Positions 4,869 through 5,083 of a stretch of 5,083 nucleotides of DNA are shown in pieces (position 1 is the stretch's first letter; each line of letters begins with the position of its first letter). The stretch lies in assembly GCA_036491435.1 (NCBI GenBank), contig DASXBZ010000151.1:1-5083 (forward strand), given 5' to 3'. The notes under the pieces are model-generated. The model ran no database searches. It was not told the DNA's origin and saw only the letters and a list, made by a program, of their open reading frames with translations. This stretch comes from Bog-473 sp036491435 (GTDB taxonomy: Bacteria; Actinomycetota; Acidimicrobiia; Acidimicrobiales; RAAP-2). The position numbers and the translations under genes are program-made.

Positions 4869-5083
4869 GTGGTCCGAGGGGAAGGTACAACGGTCGCACA
4901 CGGTGTCACCCCGGACGAAGCGTTTGACTTCGTCCTCGACCCCGCGCAATACGTCAAGGCGGACACAAAGATGATCTGGGTTACGAAGTTGGCGGATCTT
5001 CCCAATGGGATGATTGCTCGTGAGGATGGCAAGTTTCTGGGAAGGTTCAAGGGTTCCGTCATAACTCGCTACACCTGGCAACG
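4869..5083 (+). CDS. SRPBCC family (polyketide cyclase/START-like) protein, 3' end cut by the window
   Basis: Seventy-one codons are visible before the window ends. GTG 4869 is the first possible start after an in-frame stop at 4758 and follows a GGGGAGG-type site (4858-4864) at short spacing (4 nt). The N-terminal strand runs through TTVAHGVTPDEAF (7-19), followed by the helix DFVLDPAQYVKADTKM (20-35), strand IWVTKLADLPNGMIAR (36-51) and EDGKFLGRFKGSVITRY (52-68). The pattern xxVxxxPxxxFDFxxDPxxY-x-K is the entry of the SRPBCC helix-grip fold, whose members bind hydrophobic ligands such as polyketides, lipids or steroids; a full-length protein would be about 130-160 residues. A long pocket helix would be expected in the missing part. 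The family is fairly sure; ligand and function are unknown. It may be transcribed alone, as the phosphoesterase ends 251 nt upstream. Confidence 0.85.
   Translation, partial: MVRGEGTTVAHGVTPDEAFDFVLDPAQYVKADTKMIWVTKLADLPNGMIAREDGKFLGRFKGSVITRYTWQ

Noticed and set aside
4782..5081. Leftward open frames at the right end
   Set aside because: The plus strand here encodes a clear SRPBCC N-terminus behind a purine-rich site, so the antisense frames are shadows.

Overview
The window looks like chromosomal DNA from a high-GC Gram-positive bacterium, most likely a soil-type actinobacterium. The grounds are GC-rich coding DNA, four of the seven genes starting with GTG or TTG behind purine-rich ribosome binding sites, and protein families (SnoaL-like, AhpD-like, ABM-like, SRPBCC) that are numerous in actinomycete accessory regions. 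The genus cannot be read from the sequence.

Layout. From 1 to 160 there is a leader with a perfect 9-bp inverted repeat. Next come a small ABM-like alpha/beta-barrel gene (161-427, +) and a convergent SnoaL-like gene (500-889, -). A 256-bp divergent intergenic region (890-1145) carries two sets of operator-like dyads and a possible promoter. It is followed by an AhpD/carboxymuconolactone decarboxylase-like gene (1146-1979, +). The convergent gap 1980-2123 holds tandem hairpins that probably end transcription from both sides. A two-gene operon of unrecognised small proteins runs leftward (93 aa at 2359-2640, then 72 aa at 2124-2342). A stretch of about 670 bp, 2641-3315, has no convincing gene; its right half (about 2975-3192) is densely folded and resembles the 5' part of a group II intron without its remainder. 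A secreted metallophosphoesterase with purple-acid-phosphatase-type motifs follows (3316-4617, +), with its start placed at a TTG behind GAGGAGG. After a featureless 251-bp spacer, an SRPBCC (polyketide cyclase/START-like) gene begins at 4869 and runs off the end.

How the genes relate. No multi-gene pathway is visible. Several small proteins belong to ligand-binding or small-molecule folds (ABM barrel, SnoaL cone, AhpD-like helical bundle, SRPBCC), which fits an accessory region of small-molecule metabolism or detoxification. Only the 93/72-aa pair has operon spacing. The items most worth following up are the intron-like structured segment, the orphan two-gene operon and the nested palindromes in the divergent promoter region. 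No complete novel system can be demonstrated from this window.
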